A stretch of DNA of 64,000 bases from Xanthomonas arboricola (lineage in GTDB: Bacteria; Pseudomonadota; Gammaproteobacteria; Xanthomonadales; Xanthomonadaceae): contig NZ_MIGY01000003.1 in the NCBI RefSeq assembly GCF_002940665.1, positions 663,573 through 727,572 of the forward strand. Direction: 5' to 3'. The notes beneath the pieces were generated by a model. It was not told the DNA's origin. It searched no databases and saw only the letters and a list, made by a program, of their open reading frames with translations. A program made the position numbers and the translations under genes. Below, one piece after another: positions 57,140 through 64,000 of the stretch (position 1 is the stretch's first letter; every line of letters begins with the position of its first letter).

Positions 57140-58162
57140 ATGAAAGCTGTCGTCATCACCCGTCATCTTCCAATCGACGATCCCGCCGCGTTGCTTGACA
57201 TGGAACTTCCGGCCCCGTCGGCCCCTTCCGGGTACGACTTATTGGTGCGTGTCGAGGCGATCTCGGTCAATCCGGTTGACACCAAGGTGCGCGCTCCCAA
57301 GCCGCAACCGCTGGATGCGCCGAAGATCCTGGGCTATGACGCGGCCGGAGTCGTCGAAGCGGTAGGTCCCGATGTCACCGCGTTCGCGGTTGGCGATGAG
57401 GTGTATTACGCGGGCGATATCGGACGACCTGGCAGCAATGCGCAATATCAGTTAGTCGATGCGCGCATCGCCGGCTGCAAGCCCACCTCGCTCAGCTTCG
57501 CCCAGGCAGCGGCCCTGCCGCTGACCACGTTGACCGCGTGGGAGCTGCTGTTCCATCGCATGCCGTTCTCTTTCGACGGCGCACGCAATCGCGGCAGGCA
57601 CGTACTGATCATCGGTGGCGCGGGCGGCGTGGGTTCGATCGCCATCCAGCTGGCGCGGCATGCCGGCTTCAGCGTGATCGCCACGGCCTCGCGGCCGGAA
57701 ACGATCGAATGGGTGCGGCAGATGGGCGCCCAGCATGTCATCGACCATCACCAGCCGTTGCATCCGCAGTTGCGGGCCCTGGGGATGCAGAACGTGGACG
57801 TAGCGCTCAACCTGGCCGACACCGACCGCTACTGGGAGCAGTTGGGAGAGATCCTGGCACCGCAGGGGCATGTCGGCTTGATCGTGGAGCCGCGTGGCCC
57901 GCTGTCGATCGGCGATCCCTATAAATCCAAATGCATCGGCATCCATTGGGAACTGATGTTTACCCGCGCCCGCTACGCAACCGAGGACATGGTCGAGCAG
58001 CACCGCATTCTCAACCGCGCCGCCAGCCTGATCGATGCGGGCGAGTTGCGCACCACGCATACCGAGACACTGTCGCCCATCGATGCGCAGCAATTGCGCG
58101 AGGCACATCGACGCCTGGAAAGCGGCAGCACGATCGGCAAGCTGGTACTGGCGGGGTGGTGA
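57140..58162 (+). CDS. Zinc-type alcohol dehydrogenase-like quinone oxidoreductase
   Basis: This 340-residue medium-chain reductase belongs to the zinc-independent QOR-like branch: the N-terminal domain lacks the zinc cysteines, shows VNPVDTKVRAPKPQPL and GYDAAGVVEAVGPDV, and the NADPH-binding fold is VLIIGGAGGVGSIAIQLARHAG. It would reduce quinones or enones with NADPH. A GGAG site lies 7 bases before the ATG. It is followed after a 316-base gap by an oxidoreductase of another fold. Confidence 0.9.
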   Translation: MKAVVITRHLPIDDPAALLDMELPAPSAPSGYDLLVRVEAISVNPVDTKVRAPKPQPLDAPKILGYDAAGVVEAVGPDVTAFAVGDEVYYAGDIGRPGSNAQYQLVDARIAGCKPTSLSFAQAAALPLTTLTAWELLFHRMPFSFDGARNRGRHVLIIGGAGGVGSIAIQLARHAGFSVIATASRPETIEWVRQMGAQHVIDHHQPLHPQLRALGMQNVDVALNLADTDRYWEQLGEILAPQGHVGLIVEPRGPLSIGDPYKSKCIGIHWELMFTRARYATEDMVEQHRILNRAASLIDAGELRTTHTETLSPIDAQQLREAHRRLESGSTIGKLVLAGW

Positions 58163-60518
<2,356 letters not shown>

Positions 60519-61752
60519 CGCGCGTTGCCGCGAAGCGCTGAAAGCCACAGCAGCCTGCTCGCGATACCGGCACGAACCCGTGTGCGAGTGTCGTGGCGCC
60601 TGACTCACTCAACGTCAACGCTAGTAATGGCGTTAGTGAGCGATGACCGATCCATCCGTCCGATGCCGGCGCGAGTTTGTAGGCCGAGATCCGAGTGGCC
60701 AGATCGGTGCGAACCCCGACGCTGCCATCGATCGCGCCGGTGACAATGCGAATGCCGCTGGTCTGCATGTCTGCATGTCTGCATGTCTGCATGTCTGCAT
60801 GAAATCATCTCGCACCGTGTCGAACTTGATGCGTGTGATTCAACACGCCTGATACGTTCGAACATGCACAGCGTAAATGAGCAAAGGTGCAGCAGGCGTG
60901 CGATGCAGTCGCCACCTGGTCAACGCAGATGCGCCACTGATATCGTCGAAAAAATCGTACCGATAGTTCTGGCGACTTCGGCTGCATATCTTGGTGCGGA
61001 CATTACAGCCCATCTGAAACGCCATTGAGTCATTGCTGCGGGTTGTGCACGCAAGCTTTGGCGAGCGACTTGATGATGCAGTGCGAGAGCAAACAGCCTT
61101 GTGGCGCTTTTTGCCTATCTCCATCAATTTTGCGTCGGGCGATTCGGCTGCCTCCTTTAGTGCGTGCAACCCCGGATTCTGCGATGCGCAAGCAAGCGCG
61201 CAATGCGCGATCCCATTAGCAGCAGACATCGGGCACTGACAGTGCCTTCATGCACCTGCGTGTGCATCTCGATGTGTAGCCACTACTGCAAGACGCCAGC
61301 GCACAAGCACATTCATCGGTGACGATGATGTGTAATCCAGACTGGAGATGGTGCCGCATCTGTAGTCCAGCGCAACGCATGACGTCTCGCTGACAACTAC
61401 GCAAACGCACACCGTTGCATGCACCCTGCGCCAAGATGTCTTGCGACACCCGCTGTCGCCACCGCGATGCGACGCATTCAACGAAGGGTCGCGTTGTGTG
61501 AGCGAGCAAAGCCGTAGATGCCCCAAGCGATCACACGCGTCAACCTGCCTATTCAGCCGCGATTCTGTGATCGACGCCTACCTTGCGCCAACTTTTTGAC
61601 CCGCCGCATCTGGCGGGCACCTCCGGTAGATCCTCTTTCGCCGGAGACCGGGCGACCCGTGGCAGGTCGCCTCCCCATGACGCCAAGCCCTCTGCACTGG
61701 TGCATCCACATTGGATGCCCTGCGGATCGGCCCATACGGAGCAAGGAGTTAT
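60519..61752. other. Accessory gap of lower G+C content, no confident gene
   Basis: About 1.2 kb separate fadH from the cell-wall hydrolase gene. Base composition in 60800-61500 is visibly lower in G+C than the flanking genes. A five-copy octamer microsatellite sits at 60761-60800. Several overlapping open frames on both strands (for example one ending IVEKIVPIVLATSAAYLG near 61000) have no family motif that I recognise. Their overlap and cysteine/serine-rich composition suggest chance frames or a decayed gene. Confidence 0.5.
60761..60800 (+). repeat. Octamer microsatellite, five perfect copies of GTCTGCAT
   Basis: Five exact tandem copies of GTCTGCAT occur. A unit of 8 is not a multiple of 3, so any gene spanning it would change frame when copies are gained or lost; no convincing gene spans it. 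Confidence 0.95.
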
Positions 61753-62214
61753 ATGAAACTGGTTTGGATACTTTGGCTGTCGCAGTTGTTGCCGCAGCCG
61801 GCTGCAGATTCGTTGTGCTTGAGCACCACCGTGTACCTGGAAGCGCGTGATCAGACCTTGCGCGGCCAGCAAGCCGTCGCCGAAGTTGCGTTGCGTCGGC
61901 TGGATAGCGGTTTGTGGGGCGATTCGATGTGCCAGGTGGTCACCGCGCGCAAGCAGTTCGCGCCCACCATCGTGGCTCCGGGAACGCAGCTGAAAAACGA
62001 CGATGCCTGGAACAAGGCGCTGGATGTGGCGATGGCTGCAGAGCGCAACTGGGCACTGCCGGTCGGGCAACGCAAGGAAATCGTGCCGGGCGCCAGTCAC
62101 TTTGCCGCAAGCGCGATCGCAAGCCCAAGCTGGCGCAACGCGTACCAGGTGGCCACCATCGGCGACCACACGTTCTATCGCGTACAGAAGCTGCGCCCGC
62201 GCACCGCATCCTGA
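61753..62214 (+). CDS. Cell-wall hydrolase, SleB/CwlJ-like (Hydrolase_2)
   Basis: This 153-residue protein has a short hydrophobic N-terminus (MKLVWILWLSQLLPQPAA) that is probably an export signal, then the SleB/CwlJ catalytic core TTVYLEARDQTLRGQQAVAEVALRRL with the conserved glutamate. SMCQVVTARKQFAP, GASHFAA and GDHTFYR motifs of the Hydrolase_2 family follow. It would hydrolyse peptidoglycan. AAGGAG precedes the ATG at the usual distance, which decides the start over upstream alternatives. Confidence 0.88.
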   Translation: MKLVWILWLSQLLPQPAADSLCLSTTVYLEARDQTLRGQQAVAEVALRRLDSGLWGDSMCQVVTARKQFAPTIVAPGTQLKNDDAWNKALDVAMAAERNWALPVGQRKEIVPGASHFAASAIASPSWRNAYQVATIGDHTFYRVQKLRPRTAS

Positions 62215-62276
62215 CGCCGCCCTGCACTCACGCGTTGCCGCTAAGCTTGCGTCTTCGTTCCTGTGCGGAAATTCTC

Positions 62277-62891
62277 ATGAAGCTGTACACCAAGCCGGGC
62301 GCGTGTTCGCTGGCGGATCACATCGTGCTGCGCTGGTCGGGGCTGCCCTTCGATCTGCAGGTGGTCGACGCCGCCACGATGAAGTCCCCCGAGTATCTGC
62401 GCCTCAACCCGGCCGGCGCCGTGCCGCTGCTGGTCGTCGACGACTGGGCACTGACCCAGAACGCCGCCATCCTCAACTACATCGCCGACATCGCACCGCT
62501 CACCGGCCTGTCCGGCGATGGCACCGCGCGCAGCCGTGCGGAGATCAATCGCTGGATCGCCTTCGCCAACGCCGATGTGCATCCGGCCTTCAAGCCGATC
62601 TTCGGCAGCACCGCCTATCTGCAGGACGACGCACTGATCGCGCGCAGCCATGACGACGCACGCAGCAAGTTGCGCACCTTGTACAAACGTGTCGACACGC
62701 ATCTGCAGGGGCGCAACTGGCTGGCAAGCGATACCCACACCGGCGCCGATGCGTATCTGTTCGTGACGCTGCGATGGGCGCAGAAGGTGGGCGTGGACCT
62801 GAGCGGCCTGAGCGCGGTGGATGCGTTCGTGCAGCGCATGCTGGACGATGCAGATGTGCAGGCCGCATTGAAGGCCGAAGGCCTGGCCTGA
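62277..62891 (+). CDS. Glutathione S-transferase
   Basis: This 204-residue protein has an N-terminal thioredoxin fold (MKLYTKPGACSLADHIVLRWSGLPF, with Ser/Cys near the thiol-binding site; NPAGAVPLLVVDD cis-proline; LTQNAAILNYIAD). The C-terminal helical domain follows (LKAEGLA end). It resembles beta-class bacterial GSTs with a CSLADHI motif. Its substrate is unknown. Confidence 0.93.
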   Translation: MKLYTKPGACSLADHIVLRWSGLPFDLQVVDAATMKSPEYLRLNPAGAVPLLVVDDWALTQNAAILNYIADIAPLTGLSGDGTARSRAEINRWIAFANADVHPAFKPIFGSTAYLQDDALIARSHDDARSKLRTLYKRVDTHLQGRNWLASDTHTGADAYLFVTLRWAQKVGVDLSGLSAVDAFVQRMLDDADVQAALKAEGLA

Positions 62892-63023
62892 GTGCATCGC
62901 ACCAGCCGATCGGTGCGGTGGCCACACGTCTCGCACCGGTTTTGCAACATCGATGGACATGCCTGTGTCCTTTCCGCGCCGCAGCCACCGCGTCTCGCGC
63001 ACTGCATAGCATAAGCGCACATA

Positions 63024-63052
63024 AAAAACGCCGGGCACTGCCCGGCGTTTTT
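63024..63052. terminator. Terminator between GST and malate dehydrogenase genes
   Basis: AAAAACGCCGGGC pairs perfectly with GCCCGGCGTTTTT (loop ACT). It has T-runs on both strands and can serve both convergent genes. Confidence 0.92.
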
Positions 63053-63075
63053 GCTACAGCAGCAAGGCGAGAAAC

Positions 63076-64000
<925 letters not shown>

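Noticed and set aside
60761-60800. CRISPR-like repeat array
   Set aside because: The repeats are 8 bases, directly adjacent, with no spacers and no cas genes, so they are a microsatellite.

Overview
The window is bacterial chromosome, G+C-rich and densely coded, and almost certainly from a Xanthomonas species (plant-associated Gammaproteobacteria, Xanthomonadaceae). This rests on gene order (tRNA-Leu/tig/clpP/clpX/lon/HU/tRNA-Val/two tRNA-Asp/ppiD, phoB-phoR-ppk-ppx, folC-SPOR-cvpA-purF, cysP-U-W-A), on the protein sequences, and on typical xanthomonad features: dispersed palindromic intergenic repeats, a TonB-dependent receptor beside a secreted phospholipase C, and a secreted metzincin. I saw no phage, insertion sequence, CRISPR array or rRNA operon. 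The content is mainly core housekeeping with small accessory patches between blocks.

Layout. 0-8 kb: tRNA-Ser, a PP2C phosphatase, a palindromic repeat, then the gloB / methyltransferase-rnhA-dnaQ cluster in the same arrangement as gloB-yafS-rnhA-dnaQ of E. coli, an MltD-like lytic transglycosylase, and ppiD. 7.7-15 kb: protein quality control on the minus strand (tig, clpP, clpX, lon, HU) with tRNA-Leu, tRNA-Val and two identical tRNA-Asp genes. 15-21 kb: an orphan histidine kinase, a tRNA-Pro/Arg/His/Lys cluster, a Bax-inhibitor-1 family membrane protein, an NAD-type isocitrate dehydrogenase, and a coupled glutaredoxin/AhpD-like pair. 21-29 kb: a BepA-like M48 protease, then phoB-phoR-ppk-ppx for phosphate sensing and polyphosphate turnover. 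29-34 kb: an envelope group (GT4 glycosyltransferase, PAP2 phosphatase, LpxH), a small lipoprotein and an M72-like metzincin. 34-41 kb: a DUF455 ferritin-like protein, purF-cvpA-SPOR-folC, a small membrane protein and a histidine phosphatase.

41-48 kb: a tail fragment resembling S46 peptidases, a Tat-exported phospholipase C divergent from a TonB-dependent receptor, REP-like sequences, tdh, and two further copies of the palindromic repeat. 48-56 kb: the sulfate transport operon, kbl with a coupled HNH protein, an RsuA-type pseudouridine synthase, an exported protein and an OmpA-family porin. 57-64 kb: two oxidoreductases, a lower-G+C stretch of about 1.2 kb with an octamer microsatellite, a cell-wall hydrolase, a GST, and malate dehydrogenase cut by the window end.

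The most interesting links are regulatory. Pho-box-like sites (7+4+7 direct repeats) lie upstream of phoB and, as two adjacent opposite-facing sites, between the divergent phospholipase C and TonB-dependent receptor genes. This suggests a PhoB-controlled unit that releases organic phosphate and takes up a product. Further points are the S46-like tail in frame with a histidine phosphatase, a three-copy family of about 100-bp palindromic repeats, and a second intergenic motif family (GGGATTCG-like) at four gene boundaries.
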